A stretch of DNA of 64,000 nucleotides from Micromonospora cathayae. GTDB lineage: Bacteria > Actinomycetota > Actinomycetes > Mycobacteriales > Micromonosporaceae. Position numbers and translations under genes: made by a program. Below are positions 52,414-62,269 of this stretch, in pieces (within the stretch, counting starts at the first letter, position 1; the number at the start of each line of letters is the position of its first letter). Below the pieces are notes generated by a model. That model saw nothing but the letters and a program-made list of their open reading frames with translations, searched no databases and was not told the DNA's origin. Location of the stretch: contig NZ_CP118615.1 of the NCBI RefSeq assembly GCF_028993575.1, positions 1,736,001 to 1,800,000 on the forward strand, in the 5' to 3' direction.

Positions 52414-52684
52414 GGCGTGCGTCCCGCCTATATCAGATTTTCTCTCATATCACAGCGACGAAGATCATCGACACGTGGCGTACCCTCGGTGTGACCTCCG
52501 ACACGGGGTGGGGCTACAGTACGCGGGTTGTCAGCAAGTGTCCGGCCCACCACCAGCGGCTATTTGTGATCTTCGCTGTCCGCGTACCGGCGGTGGTTCG
52601 GCTCCGCTTGTGAGTCCGCATCCAGGCGTCCGGTCGGTACGTCCCTCCGGCCGGCGCGCGAGTGTTCGGTACAGGAGGACACAG
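52414..52684 (+). promoter_or_regulatory. Leader region of hppA
   Basis: No gene. An unusually AT-rich segment (about 52430-52450, with TATATCAGATTTTCTCTCATAT) suggests the promoter of hppA some 230 bp upstream of its start; a long leader of about 200 nt would result. AGGAGG at the end is the hppA ribosome site. I see no known riboswitch. Confidence 0.4.
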
Positions 52685-55051
52685 ATGTCCGGGATCTTGG
52701 CCGCCGACGGCGGCGAGCTCTCCCTTACCGGTGCCAACGTGTCGTACGTCGTCATCGCCGCGGTCATCGCGTTGGTGGCGCTCGTCTTCGCCGCCGCCTT
52801 GACCAAGGCGGTACTGGCAGCCGGTAAGGGCACCACCAACATGCAGGAGATCTCCGGGGCCGTCCAGGAGGGCGCCTCGGCCTATCTGCTCCGGCAGTTC
52901 AGAACACTCGCCGTGTTCGTGGTCGTCGCCGTCGTACTCCTCTTCCTGCTGCCGGTGCACGACACCGACGGCAGCGAGACCATGGTGAAGATCGGGCGGT
53001 CCGCCTTCTTCGTCGTGGGCGCGGGGTTCAGCGCCTTCATCGGCGGCGCCGGGATGTGGCTCGCCACGCGGGCCAACCTGCGGGTGGCCGCGGCGGCCCG
53101 GGAGCGCCAGGGTGGCCGGGAGGCGGCCATGAAGATCGCCTTCCGTACCGGTGGTGTGGTCGGCTTCCTCACCGTCGGCCTCGGCCTGTTCGGCGCGGCG
53201 CTGGTCGTCCTGATCTACCGGGGTGACGCGCCGACCGTGCTGGAGGGCTTCGGCTTCGGGGCCGCGCTGCTGGCCATGTTCATGCGGGTCGGCGGCGGCA
53301 TCTTCACCAAGGCCGCCGACGTCGGCGCCGACCTGGTCGGCAAGGTCGAGCAGGGCATCCCCGAGGACGACCCGCGCAACGCCGCCACCATCGCCGACAA
53401 CGTGGGCGACAACGTCGGCGACTGCGCCGGCATGGCCGCCGACCTGTTCGAGTCGTACGCGGTCACGCTGGTCGCCGCCCTGATCCTCGGTCGGGCCGCG
53501 TTCGGCGAGGAGGGCCTGGTCTTCCCGCTGATCATCTCCACCATCGGCGTGGTCATCGCGATCATCGGCGTCTTCATCACCCGGCTGCGCGCCACCGACC
53601 GGTCCGGCCTGACCGCGATCAACCGGGCCTTCTACCTCTCCGCGCTGATCTCCGCGGTGCTGGTGGCGATCGCCGCCTTCGCGTACCTGCCGGCGAGCTT
53701 CGCCGACCTCGACGGCGGCCTCACCGACGTGGACCGCAACCCGCGCCTGGTCGCCATCGGCGCGGTGATCATCGGTATCGTGCTGGCCGCCGCCATCCAG
53801 GCGCTCACCGGCTACTTCACCGAGACCGACAAGCGCCCGGTGCAGGACATCGGCAAGAGCTCGCAGACCGGCCCGGCCACCGTCATCCTCGCCGGCATCA
53901 GCGTCGGCCTGGAGTCGGCGGTCTACTCGGCGCTGCTGATCGGGGCCGGCGTGTTCGGCGCGTTCCTGCTCGGCGGCAGCTCGATCACCCTGTCCCTGTT
54001 CGCCGTCGCGCTGGCCGGCACCGGCCTGCTCACCACGGTCGGCGTGATCGTGGCGATGGACACCTTCGGCCCGATCTCCGACAACGCGCAGGGCGTGGCC
54101 GAGATGTCCGGCGACATCGACGAGCACGGCGCGCAAACCCTCACCGAGCTGGACGCGGTCGGCAACACCACCAAGGCGATCACCAAGGGCATCGCGATCG
54201 CCACGGCGGTGCTGGCCGCCACCGCACTGTTCGGCTCGTACACCGACACGCTGCGCACCGCGTACGCCGACGCCGGCGTCGGGGACGTCGGCGCGGAGAT
54301 CCTCAACTCGCTCAACGTCGCCAACCCGCGCAACCTGGTCGGCCTCATCATCGGCGCTGCGGTGGTCTTCCTCTTCTCCGGTCTGGCCATCAACGCGGTG
54401 TCCCGCTCGGCCGGCGCGGTGGTGATGGAGGTCCGCCGGCAGTTCCGTGAGCTGCCCGGCATCATGGACCGCACCCAGCGTCCCGAGTACGGCAAGGTCG
54501 TCGACATCTGCACCCGGGACGCCCAGCGCGAGCTGATCACCCCCGGCCTGCTCGCCATCCTCGCCCCGATCGCGGTCGGTTTCGGCCTCGGGCCGGGCGC
54601 ACTGGCGTCGTACCTGGCCGGAGCGATCGGCGCCGGCACGCTGATGGCGGTCTTCCTGTCCAACTCCGGTGGGGCCTGGGACAACGCCAAGAAGATGGTC
54701 GAGGACGGCGCGTACGGCGGCAAGGGCTCCGAGGCGCACGCCGCCACGGTCATCGGCGACACCGTCGGCGACCCGTTCAAGGACACCGCCGGCCCGGCGA
54801 TCAACCCGCTGATCAAGGTGATGAACCTGGTCTCGCTGCTGATCGCGCCGGCCGTGGTGGCCTGGAGCGTCGGCGACGACCGGAACACCGCCCTGCGGGT
54901 CACGGTCGCGGTGGTGGCGACGTTGATCATCGTCGCGGCGGTGATGTTCAGCAAGCGCAAGGGCGTCGCGATGTCCGACTCCGACTCCGACACCGACGGC
55001 GGGACCGTCGCCGGCAACCCGGGCACCCGGGCGGAGACGGTCGGCGCCTGA
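52685..55051 (+). CDS. hppA: Membrane-bound proton-pumping pyrophosphatase (K+-independent type)
   Basis: A 788-residue protein with about 16 membrane helices. The substrate loop DVGADLVGKVE, the Asp-rich loops NVGDNVGDCAGM and a late GDTVGDPFKDTAGP are clear. GNTTKA at residues 493-498 has Lys (K497), which marks the K+-independent subfamily (K+-dependent ones have Ala). It hydrolyses PPi and pumps H+ out or across an internal membrane. AGGAGG 6 nt before ATG. It follows the bldG operon as in Streptomyces. Confidence 0.96.
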   Translation: MSGILAADGGELSLTGANVSYVVIAAVIALVALVFAAALTKAVLAAGKGTTNMQEISGAVQEGASAYLLRQFRTLAVFVVVAVVLLFLLPVHDTDGSETMVKIGRSAFFVVGAGFSAFIGGAGMWLATRANLRVAAAARERQGGREAAMKIAFRTGGVVGFLTVGLGLFGAALVVLIYRGDAPTVLEGFGFGAALLAMFMRVGGGIFTKAADVGADLVGKVEQGIPEDDPRNAATIADNVGDNVGDCAGMAADLFESYAVTLVAALILGRAAFGEEGLVFPLIISTIGVVIAIIGVFITRLRATDRSGLTAINRAFYLSALISAVLVAIAAFAYLPASFADLDGGLTDVDRNPRLVAIGAVIIGIVLAAAIQALTGYFTETDKRPVQDIGKSSQTGPATVILAGISVGLESAVYSALLIGAGVFGAFLLGGSSITLSLFAVALAGTGLLTTVGVIVAMDTFGPISDNAQGVAEMSGDIDEHGAQTLTELDAVGNTTKAITKGIAIATAVLAATALFGSYTDTLRTAYADAGVGDVGAEILNSLNVANPRNLVGLIIGAAVVFLFSGLAINAVSRSAGAVVMEVRRQFRELPGIMDRTQRPEYGKVVDICTRDAQRELITPGLLAILAPIAVGFGLGPGALASYLAGAIGAGTLMAVFLSNSGGAWDNAKKMVEDGAYGGKGSEAHAATVIGDTVGDPFKDTAGPAINPLIKVMNLVSLLIAPAVVAWSVGDDRNTALRVTVAVVATLIIVAAVMFSKRKGVAMSDSDSDTDGGTVAGNPGTRAETVGA

Positions 55052-55199
55052 GCCGTACCAGGATCGGGTCGTCCCCGGCCGGCGGGTCCACGCCGGCCGG
55101 GGACCTCCGTCCACTGCGGGGCCGGGCCGCCGCCGGGCCCCGGACCAGGGCATCGACGGCGGGGTGGCGCATTACCACCGAGGCCGTACGCTGCAACGC

Positions 55200-55742
55200 A
55201 TGCGTACGTGCCGGGCGGCAACCGCCGGAAAGCTCACGGTGGTCCTGGCCACGGTCGTCCTGCTCGCCGGCGCGTGCGGCGGTGGTCCCAGCCCTCGGGT
55301 GTGGGCGGCGGCGGTCTGCGAGGCGCTCACCCCGTGGCGGGCGGAGATCAGCAAGCTGACCAGCAGCACCCAGCAGCAGATGACCGCGCAGACCACTCCG
55401 GCCCAGGCCAAGGAGAACCTGGTCCGGCTGTTCGCCGGGGCCGAGAAGGCCAGCGAGAGCGCCCGCAGGCGGGTCGAGCAGGCCGGGGTGCCGGACACCG
55501 AGCACGGTGAGCAGGTCTCGGCCGGTTTCCTCAGCTCGCTGGAGAAGGTCCGGGACGCCTACGGCCGGGCGCGGCGCACCATCGCCGGTCTCGGCACCGG
55601 CACGCCGACCGAGTTCTACGACGGGGTCCGGGGCGCGGTCGAGACCCTCAACAAGGAGTACGACGCGAGTGCGCTGGACACCAGCAAACTCAACTCGGAA
55701 GAACTCAAAGAGGCCTTCGACGAGGTCCCGGAGTGTCGCTGA
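55200..55742 (+). CDS. Putative lipoprotein, unknown function
   Basis: A 180-residue protein. A signal peptide with hydrophobic core (LTVVLATVVLLAGACGGG) ends in a lipobox-like AGAC; the -3 position is weak, but Cys-Gly-Gly-Gly after it is typical. The rest is helical and charged, with an FYDGVRGAVETLN segment. ATG 55200 has TACGCT 7 nt upstream and no ribosome site, so it is probably leaderless; the frame to 55164 reads into this promoter. The last codons overlap the next gene. Confidence 0.75.
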   Translation: MRTCRAATAGKLTVVLATVVLLAGACGGGPSPRVWAAAVCEALTPWRAEISKLTSSTQQQMTAQTTPAQAKENLVRLFAGAEKASESARRRVEQAGVPDTEHGEQVSAGFLSSLEKVRDAYGRARRTIAGLGTGTPTEFYDGVRGAVETLNKEYDASALDTSKLNSEELKEAFDEVPECR

Positions 55743-56548
55743 CGCCAGCCGAGCCGCCGCCTGTCGCCGAGCCACCACGCCCGGCCGGGTCGCCGTCTGC
55801 TGCCGGGCCGTCGCCGGTGGCCGACCTCCCGTCGCCTGCCGGGCCGTCGCCTGCCGCCGGGCCCCCGTCGGCTGTCGTCGGGCCGTCGCCCAGCGCCGGG
55901 CCGTCGCCGCCGTCCGGCGGGCCGGTGCGCCAGCTCTCCCTCTTCGGTACCGAGGCAGCCGACCCGTCCCCGGCGGACCTGGCCGGTCTGCTCGTCGGGC
56001 CGGGTGAGATCGTCCGGATGGGCGGCACGGCCCGCCTGTCGATCATGGTGGACGCCGCCTGGCGGGTGCACGTGCTCGTCGCCGAACTGGCGACCCGGGG
56101 GCTGGCGGCGAACTGGGAGGCGACCCCTGACGGTCGACACCTGGTACGTACCTCGTACACCAGCGCGCTGGCCCCGCTCGCGGTCGCCTGGCTGCGCGGA
56201 CAGCCGGAGCAGGCCGGTGACCGCACCGGGGTCGGGCCGGCACCGGTGAAGCGGCCCCCGCCCGGCTTCCACCTCAACGGCCGCCGGCTGCGGCTCTGGC
56301 TCGCCGCCGCGGGTGTTGCCGAACCGTCCGGTCACCTGCTCCGGCTCGGCCCGGACGACGGGCCGTGCCACGGTCCGGCGGGTGCGGCGCTGGCCGCCGT
56401 CGGGCTGACCGCGGCGTTCCTGGACGTCGGTGCGGGCGGTCCGGCGTACCGGATCACCGGCCGGCGTCGCCTCGCCCGCCTCGCCGAACTGGTCGGCGAC
56501 CGGCCGGCGGCGGCCCCGTCGACGCAGTGGCCGTCCGGGGTATCCTGA
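55733..56548 (+). CDS. Conserved actinobacterial protein upstream of topA, unknown
   Basis: A 271-residue protein. The first 62 residues are Pro/Ser/Ala-rich repeats (GPSPAAGPPS-like). RQLSLFGTEAADPSPADLAG begins the folded part, followed by GGTARLSIMVDAAWRVHVLV and a second repeat-like segment. The QLSLFG motif is shared by homologues next to topA. No catalytic motif seen. GTG 55733 overlaps the lipoprotein stop by 10 bp, so the two are coupled. Confidence 0.75.
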   Translation: MSLTPAEPPPVAEPPRPAGSPSAAGPSPVADLPSPAGPSPAAGPPSAVVGPSPSAGPSPPSGGPVRQLSLFGTEAADPSPADLAGLLVGPGEIVRMGGTARLSIMVDAAWRVHVLVAELATRGLAANWEATPDGRHLVRTSYTSALAPLAVAWLRGQPEQAGDRTGVGPAPVKRPPPGFHLNGRRLRLWLAAAGVAEPSGHLLRLGPDDGPCHGPAGAALAAVGLTAAFLDVGAGGPAYRITGRRRLARLAELVGDRPAAAPSTQWPSGVS

Positions 56549-56983
56549 TCACTCCCTGCTTGCCGTGACTCAGTGTGACCGATCGCCCGCAGAAAGTGCG
56601 AACCGGACCGTACGGTACTCCGGTTCCCCGCCCTCGTGGGCGACTGCCGGGTGTCCTCCGGACGGTCTGGCCTGCTGTCGGGTAGGGGACCGAAGGGTGC
56701 CGAACGGCGCTCGGGACCGGCCGGTCAGGTGGTCGCCCGCGAGCCGACGTTCGACACAGTGGCCCGCCCGAGGGCCGATCGTCGGTGTACGGTGACGCCG
56801 TCCGGCAGATGCGTCCACGCGGCGTCGGGCGGCGACCGCCGTCGTGGGCGGGTTCCCGCCCACGAAACCCCGAACGCGGACGGCGCGTTACGTTGGACAT
56901 CCGGCCGCCGGCGGCGGCGGTAGTACCGCCGGTGCCGTCCGGTTGGCGGCCGGGCCACGAGCAGGAGTGAGGTCGCGGGAGAC
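56549..56983. other. 435-bp region before topA, no gene seen
   Basis: GC-rich with scattered short inverted repeats. No open frame looks real on either strand. The topA promoter must lie here, but I cannot assign it. Confidence 0.4.
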
Positions 56984-59800
56984 GTGCCGAGCAACGCCAA
57001 AACCACCCGTCTGGTCATCGTCGAGTCACCGGCGAAGGCCAAGACGATCTCGGGCTACCTGGGCCCGGGGTACGTCGTGGAGGCCAGCTTCGGGCACGTC
57101 CGCGACCTGCCCCGCAACGCCGCCGACGTGCCGACGAAGTACAAGGGCGAGCCGTGGGCCCGGCTCGGCGTCGACGTCGACAACGGCTTCCACGCCCTGT
57201 ACGTGGTCTCCGCCGACCGGAGGCAGCAGATCACCAAGCTGACCCGGCTGGCCAAGGAGGTCGACGAGATCTTCCTGGCCACGGACGAGGACCGCGAGGG
57301 CGAGGCGATCGCCTGGCACCTGGTGGAGACCCTCAAGCCCAAGGTGCCGGTCAAGCGGATGGTCTTCCACGAGATCACCAAGCCGGCCATCCAGGCGGCG
57401 GTGGCGAACCCGCGCGAGATCGACCGGGCCCTGGTCGACGCCCAGGAGGCCCGCCGGATCCTCGACCGGCTCTACGGCTACGAGGTCTCGCCGGTGCTCT
57501 GGAAGAAGGTCATGCCGAAGCTCTCGGCGGGCCGGGTCCAGTCGGTCGCCACCCGGATCGTGGTGGAACGCGAGCGGCAGCGGATGGCGTTCCGCACCGC
57601 CGAGTACTGGGACATCCTCGCCAGCCTGTCCGTGGCGAAGCCCGGTGAGGGGCCGCGCAGCTTCTCCGCCACCCTGGTCGCGCTGAACGGCGACCGGATC
57701 GCCACCGGCAAGGACTTCGAGCCGACCACCGGCCGGGTGAAGCCCGGTGCCGGCGTGGTGCACCTCGACGAGGGTGGGGCCCGGGGGCTCGCCGCCCGCC
57801 TGGCGGGTCGGCCGTTCACGGTCACCCGGGTCGAGGAGAAGCCCTACCGGCGTCGCCCGTACGCGCCGTTCATCACCTCCACCCTCCAGCAGGAGGCGGC
57901 CCGCAAGCTCCGGTTCTCGTCCCAGCAGACGATGCGTACCGCGCAGCGGCTCTACGAGAACGGCTACATCACCTACATGCGTACCGACTCGGTGAACCTG
58001 TCGGAGACCGCCATCGCGGCGGCCCGCCGGCAGATCGTCGAGCTGTACGGCGAGCGCAGCGTGCCGCCGGAGCCGCGCCGCTACACCGGCAAGGTGAAGA
58101 ACGCCCAGGAGGCGCACGAGGCGATCCGCCCGGCGGGGGACAACTTCCGTACCCCGGGGGACGTGGCCAAGGAACTGTCCGGCGACGAGTTCAAGCTCTA
58201 CGAGCTGATCTGGCGGCGGACCATCGCCTCGCAGATGACCGACGCGGTCGGTTCCAGCGTGTCGGTGCGGATCCGGGCGATCTCCTCCGCCCAGGAGGAG
58301 GCCGACTTCGGGGCGACCGGCAAGACCATCACCGACCCGGGCTTCCTGCGCGCGTACGTCGAGTCGTCCGACGACGAGAACGCCGAGGCCGAGGACGCCG
58401 AGCGTCGGCTGCCCAACCTGGTCAAGGACCAGCCGTTGACCGCCGACGAGCTGGCCGCCCAGGGCCACCACACCCAGCCGCCGTCGCGCTACACCGAGGC
58501 GTCCCTGGTCAAGGCGCTGGAGGAGCTCGGCATCGGCCGCCCGTCCACCTACGCGTCGATCATGCAGACGATCCAGGACCGGGGGTACGTCACCAAGCGC
58601 GGCCAGGCGATGATCCCGTCGTTCCTGGCGTTCGCGGTGATCGGGCTGATGGAGCGGCACTACCCGCGCCTGGTCGACTACAACTTCACCGCCAGCATGG
58701 AGAACGAGCTGGACGAGATCGCCGGTGGTGACCACGCGGCGGTCGACTTCCTCACCGCGTTCTACTTCGGCAGCGCCAACGGGGCCGGTGACCAGGCCAT
58801 CGCCCACGCGGGCGGGCTGAAGAAGCTGGTCACCGAGAACCTCACCGACATCGACGCGCGCAGCGTCAACTCGATCCCGCTGTTCACCGACGACGAGGGC
58901 CGCGAGGTGGTGGTCCGGGTCGGCCGGTACGGGCCGTACCTCCAGCGGGCGGTGCCGGGTGAGGCCGCGCACGAGGGCGAGGAGGGTGGTGCCCCCGGTG
59001 ACCGGGCCCCGCTGCCGGAGGGGTTGGCCCCCGACGAGCTGACCCCGGAAAAGGTGCACGAGCTGTTCCTCGGCGGTGGCGGTGAGCGCAAGCTCGGCGA
59101 CGACCCGGCGACCGGGGAGCCGATCCTGCTCAAGTCCGGCCGGTTCGGCCCGTACGTCTCCAGCGGGGAGCGGAAGTCGTCGCTGCTGCGCACCCAGTCA
59201 CCGGACACGCTCACCTTCGACGAGGCGTTGAAGCTGCTCAGCCTGCCCCGGCTGGTCGGGGTGGCCCCCGACGGGGTGGAGGTGTTCGCCAACAACGGCC
59301 GCTACGGTCCGTACGTCAAGCGGGGTGAGGAGTTCCGTTCGCTGGACTCCGAGGAGAAGATGTTCACGGTCACCCTGGACGAGGCGTTGGCCCTGCTCGC
59401 CGCCCCGAAGACCCGCCAGCGTCGGGCCGCCGCGCCGCCGTTGCGGGAGATGGGTGCCGACCCGCTGACCGAGAAGCCGCTGGTGATCAAGGACGGTCGG
59501 TTCGGCCCGTACGTCACCGACGGCGAGACGAACGCGTCGCTGCGCCGGGGGCAGACGCCGGAGGCGCTGACCGTCGAGGAAGCCTCGGAGATGCTTGCCG
59601 AGAAGCGGGCCAAGGGTCCCGCCCCGAAGAAGGCCGCCAAGAAGGCCGCCCCGGCGAAGAAGGCCCCGGCGAAGAAGACGGCGGCTGCCAAGAAGGCCGG
59701 GGACACGAAGACCCCGGCCGCCAAGAAGACCCCGGCCAAGAAGACGCCCGCGAAGAAGACCACGGCCCCGCCGAGGAAGTCCGGCGTCAAACCGGAGTGA
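56984..59800 (+). CDS. topA: DNA topoisomerase I
   Basis: A 938-residue type IA topoisomerase relaxing negative supercoils. The Toprim domain has LVIVESPAKAKTISGYLGPG and ATDEDREGEAIAWH (Mg-binding DxDxE), the active-site Tyr331 is in ITYMRTDSVNLS, and ATP-independent core motifs are present. The C-terminus has several RFGPYV-type repeats that replace zinc fingers in actinobacteria, and ends with a Lys/Ala/Pro-rich tail (AKKTPAKKTPAKK) that binds DNA. Start GTG 56984. Confidence 0.97.
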   Translation: MPSNAKTTRLVIVESPAKAKTISGYLGPGYVVEASFGHVRDLPRNAADVPTKYKGEPWARLGVDVDNGFHALYVVSADRRQQITKLTRLAKEVDEIFLATDEDREGEAIAWHLVETLKPKVPVKRMVFHEITKPAIQAAVANPREIDRALVDAQEARRILDRLYGYEVSPVLWKKVMPKLSAGRVQSVATRIVVERERQRMAFRTAEYWDILASLSVAKPGEGPRSFSATLVALNGDRIATGKDFEPTTGRVKPGAGVVHLDEGGARGLAARLAGRPFTVTRVEEKPYRRRPYAPFITSTLQQEAARKLRFSSQQTMRTAQRLYENGYITYMRTDSVNLSETAIAAARRQIVELYGERSVPPEPRRYTGKVKNAQEAHEAIRPAGDNFRTPGDVAKELSGDEFKLYELIWRRTIASQMTDAVGSSVSVRIRAISSAQEEADFGATGKTITDPGFLRAYVESSDDENAEAEDAERRLPNLVKDQPLTADELAAQGHHTQPPSRYTEASLVKALEELGIGRPSTYASIMQTIQDRGYVTKRGQAMIPSFLAFAVIGLMERHYPRLVDYNFTASMENELDEIAGGDHAAVDFLTAFYFGSANGAGDQAIAHAGGLKKLVTENLTDIDARSVNSIPLFTDDEGREVVVRVGRYGPYLQRAVPGEAAHEGEEGGAPGDRAPLPEGLAPDELTPEKVHELFLGGGGERKLGDDPATGEPILLKSGRFGPYVSSGERKSSLLRTQSPDTLTFDEALKLLSLPRLVGVAPDGVEVFANNGRYGPYVKRGEEFRSLDSEEKMFTVTLDEALALLAAPKTRQRRAAAPPLREMGADPLTEKPLVIKDGRFGPYVTDGETNASLRRGQTPEALTVEEASEMLAEKRAKGPAPKKAAKKAAPAKKAPAKKTAAAKKAGDTKTPAAKKTPAKKTPAKKTTAPPRKSGVKPE

Positions 59801-59817
59801 CCGGCCCGGAGTTCCGG

Positions 59818-59867
59818 TGATCGTGGTGGCGAACGGCCCTCCCGGGGGCCGGTTCCCACCACGATCA
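59818..59867. terminator. Bidirectional terminator between topA and the lactone oxidase gene
   Basis: Outer 12-bp stem TGATCGTGGTGG/CCACCACGATCA with an inner GGCCC/GGGCC hairpin. It lies directly behind the topA stop and just overlaps the last codon of the convergent oxidase gene. Confidence 0.75.
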
Positions 59868-61178
59868 GCCGAGCACGCGGGTCAGGTAGGGGTTGGTGAA
59901 GACCCGGTGGGGGTCCAGGCGGGTGCGGAGGGTCTGGAAGTCGTGGAAGCGGGGGTAGACGGGGGCGAGGGAAGCCGCGTCCCGGTAGTGCAGCTTGCCC
60001 CAGTGCGGGCGACCGCCCAACCCCTCGGCGACCGCCTCGAACGCCCGGAAGTACGGCTCGTACGGCATCCCGACGTACTGGTGCACGGCCAGGTAGACGG
60101 ACTCCCGCCCGTACCCGTGCGACAGCCAGATGTCGTCCGGGGCGGTGAACCGCACCTCGACCGGGAACAGCACCTTGAACGGCAGCCCGTCGACGATCCG
60201 GCGCAGCGCGGTCAACGCCTCGCCGAGGGCGGCGCGCGGCAGGCCGTACTCCATCTCCACGAAACGGACCCGGCGCGGGGTGCAGAAGATCCGGTCCGAG
60301 CGGCCGGTGTAGCGGCGTTCGGTCAGCGCCCGCGCGCTGACCGCGGCGATCGTCGGGACCAGCCGGGGTGACGCCCGGCCGAGCCGGCAGGCCCGCTCGA
60401 AGACGGTGTTCGCCAGGAAGTCGTCGTCCAGCCAGCCCCGCCAGGGTGCCAGCGGCCGGTCGTCGTCGGCCACCCGGTCGTTGGTCTTGACCTGCACCCG
60501 GTCGGTGTACGGGAACCAGTAGAACTCGACGTGGTCGTGCCCTTCCAGCAGGGTGGGCAGGTCGGCCAGCACGTCGGCCAGCTTCGCCGGGCGTTCGTGG
60601 GCGAGCAGGGTGAAGGCGTCCACGCAGCGCAGGGTCAGCTCGGTGACGACGCCGAGCGCACCGAGCCCCACCCGGGCGGCGGCGAACACGTCCGGGTGCT
60701 CGTCGGCGGTGCAGCGCAGCACCTCCCCGGTACCGGTGACCAGCGTCAACGCCTCGACGGCGGTGGCCAGGCAGCCCAGCCGCGCGCCGGTGCCGTGGGT
60801 GCCGGTGGCGAGCGCGCCGGAGATGGTCTGCGCGTCGATGTCGCCCAGGTTGGGCAGGGCCAGGCCGTGCCCGGCGAGCAGTTCGTTGAGCGCACGCAGG
60901 GTCATCCCGGCGGGCACCGTGACCAGCCGGCGCTCCCGGTCCACCCGGACCGGCTCGGCCAGGTCGGTCAGCTCCATCCGCCGCCCGTCGGTGGCGGCGA
61001 TGCCGGTGAACGAGTGGCCGCTGCCGACCGGCCTGATCCGGGCGCCGGTCTCGACGGCGGCCCGGACCGCCGAGGCCACCTCGGTGGTGTCGTGGGGCCG
61101 CAGTACCGTCTCGGCGACGCTGCGCTGGTTGCCCGCCCAGTTCGACCAGGCGGTGTCGACGGATGTCGTCCGAACCAT
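59865..61178 (-). CDS. D-arabinono-1,4-lactone oxidase family FAD enzyme
   Basis: A 437-residue VAO-type flavoenzyme. IRPVGSGHSFTGIAATDG binds FAD, with the His as possible covalent FAD attachment; ISGALATGTHGTGARLG and an ALO C-terminal domain with VEVRFTAPDDIWLS and HWGKLHYRDA follow. It oxidises a sugar lactone or sugar alcohol using O2. GGAGGGG before ATG 61178 fixes the start. Divergent from a TetR gene that probably controls it. Confidence 0.88.
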   Translation of the reverse strand: MVRTTSVDTAWSNWAGNQRSVAETVLRPHDTTEVASAVRAAVETGARIRPVGSGHSFTGIAATDGRRMELTDLAEPVRVDRERRLVTVPAGMTLRALNELLAGHGLALPNLGDIDAQTISGALATGTHGTGARLGCLATAVEALTLVTGTGEVLRCTADEHPDVFAAARVGLGALGVVTELTLRCVDAFTLLAHERPAKLADVLADLPTLLEGHDHVEFYWFPYTDRVQVKTNDRVADDDRPLAPWRGWLDDDFLANTVFERACRLGRASPRLVPTIAAVSARALTERRYTGRSDRIFCTPRRVRFVEMEYGLPRAALGEALTALRRIVDGLPFKVLFPVEVRFTAPDDIWLSHGYGRESVYLAVHQYVGMPYEPYFRAFEAVAEGLGGRPHWGKLHYRDAASLAPVYPRFHDFQTLRTRLDPHRVFTNPYLTRVLG

Positions 61179-61273
61179 GCCTGCCCCTCCATCCACAATC
61201 CGAACTGTTTTCATATCAGGAACGTTGTGCCTGGTAAACACCGCAATGCCGGTCCGATCGTTAGAACCGGTAG

Positions 61274-61291
61274 CGTCACGCTTCCGTGACG
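61274..61291. promoter_or_regulatory. Candidate TetR operator between the oxidase and TetR genes
   Basis: CGTCACGCTTCCGTGACG: 7-bp perfect arms and a 4-nt centre, overlapping a possible -10 (TAGCGT at 61272-61277) of the TetR gene, midway between the divergent starts. Confidence 0.6.
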
Positions 61292-61329
61292 TGTCGATAT
61301 GTTCATCCGTCGAAGGGGGGTGGCGTCGA

Positions 61330-62031
61330 GTGTCCACACCAGCCGCCACGACCGGGCCGCTGCGCCGGGTACCGGTGCAGGGGCGAAGTGTCGCGCGGGT
61401 CCAGCGGATGCTGGACGCCTGCGCCGAGCTCGTCGACGAGGTGGGGTACGAGGGGCTGACCACGACCCTCCTCGCCGAGCGGGCCGAGGTGGCGATCGGC
61501 TCGGTCTACCAGTTCTTCCCGGACAAGCGGGCGATCGTGCAGGCGTTGACCCTGCGCACGATGGAGTCCTACCTCCAGCGGCTCGACGAGCGGTTCGCCT
61601 CCGACGACCTCTCCGACTGGTGGGACGGGGTCGACGCGGCGATCGACGAGTACATCACGATGCACCGCACCGTCCCCGGGTTCCGTACCCTGCACTTCGG
61701 CGACGTGGTCGACCTGCACCTGCTGGACGAGCAGCGGGACAACAACGGCGTGATCGCCGACCAGTTGGCCCGGGTGCTGACCGAGCGGTTCGGTCTGACC
61801 GACGAGCCCCACCTGCGGTTCATCCTGGAGATCGCCGTGGAGGCCGCCGACTCCCTGATCAAGCTGGCGTTCCGCCGCCAGCCCGAGGGGGACGACCGGG
61901 TACTGGACGAGGCGAAGGCGCTGATCCGGGAGTACCTGCACCGCCAGGTGGCCGCCAGCGCCACCACCGCCACTGCCACCACCGCCGGCACCGCCGGCAC
62001 CCCGGCCGCCTCCGGCGCGGAGCCGGGCTGA
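61330..62031 (+). CDS. TetR-family transcriptional regulator
   Basis: A 233-residue regulator. HTH: ELVDEVGYEGLTTTLLAERA and then GSVYQFFPDKRAIV (about residues 28-70). The C-terminal ligand domain ends in a Thr/Ala-rich tail (TATATTAGTAGTPA). AAGGGGGG 9 nt before GTG 61330. The inverted repeat at 61274 in the divergent promoter is its probable operator, controlling itself and the sugar-lactone oxidase. Confidence 0.88.
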   Translation: MSTPAATTGPLRRVPVQGRSVARVQRMLDACAELVDEVGYEGLTTTLLAERAEVAIGSVYQFFPDKRAIVQALTLRTMESYLQRLDERFASDDLSDWWDGVDAAIDEYITMHRTVPGFRTLHFGDVVDLHLLDEQRDNNGVIADQLARVLTERFGLTDEPHLRFILEIAVEAADSLIKLAFRRQPEGDDRVLDEAKALIREYLHRQVAASATTATATTAGTAGTPAASGAEPG

Positions 62032-62269
62032 GCACAGGTGATCCACGCTGCGCGGGTGGTTGAGCCCGGGCAGCCGGCCGGCTCCGGCGCGGTGCCGGGC
62101 CGAGCGCAGGTCCGGCGGTACGGCGGTCCGGTGCAGCGGACCGCCGTGCGTCAGCACCGCCGCCACCGACCGGTCGCGCGGGCCGACGGCCCGCCCCGCA
62201 CGGGCAGGGCGTTCGGGCGTCCCGAGGTCGACCCTGGGATGCGGGACGCGTGGCTGTGCGCCGACGCGT

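Noticed and set aside
52414..52684. A riboswitch before hppA
   Set aside because: No recognisable riboswitch core; only AT-rich promoter-like sequence and weak hairpins.
52514..55153. Minus-strand open frame opposite hppA
   Set aside because: Asp/Arg/Gly-rich antisense shadow of a clearly recognised pyrophosphatase.
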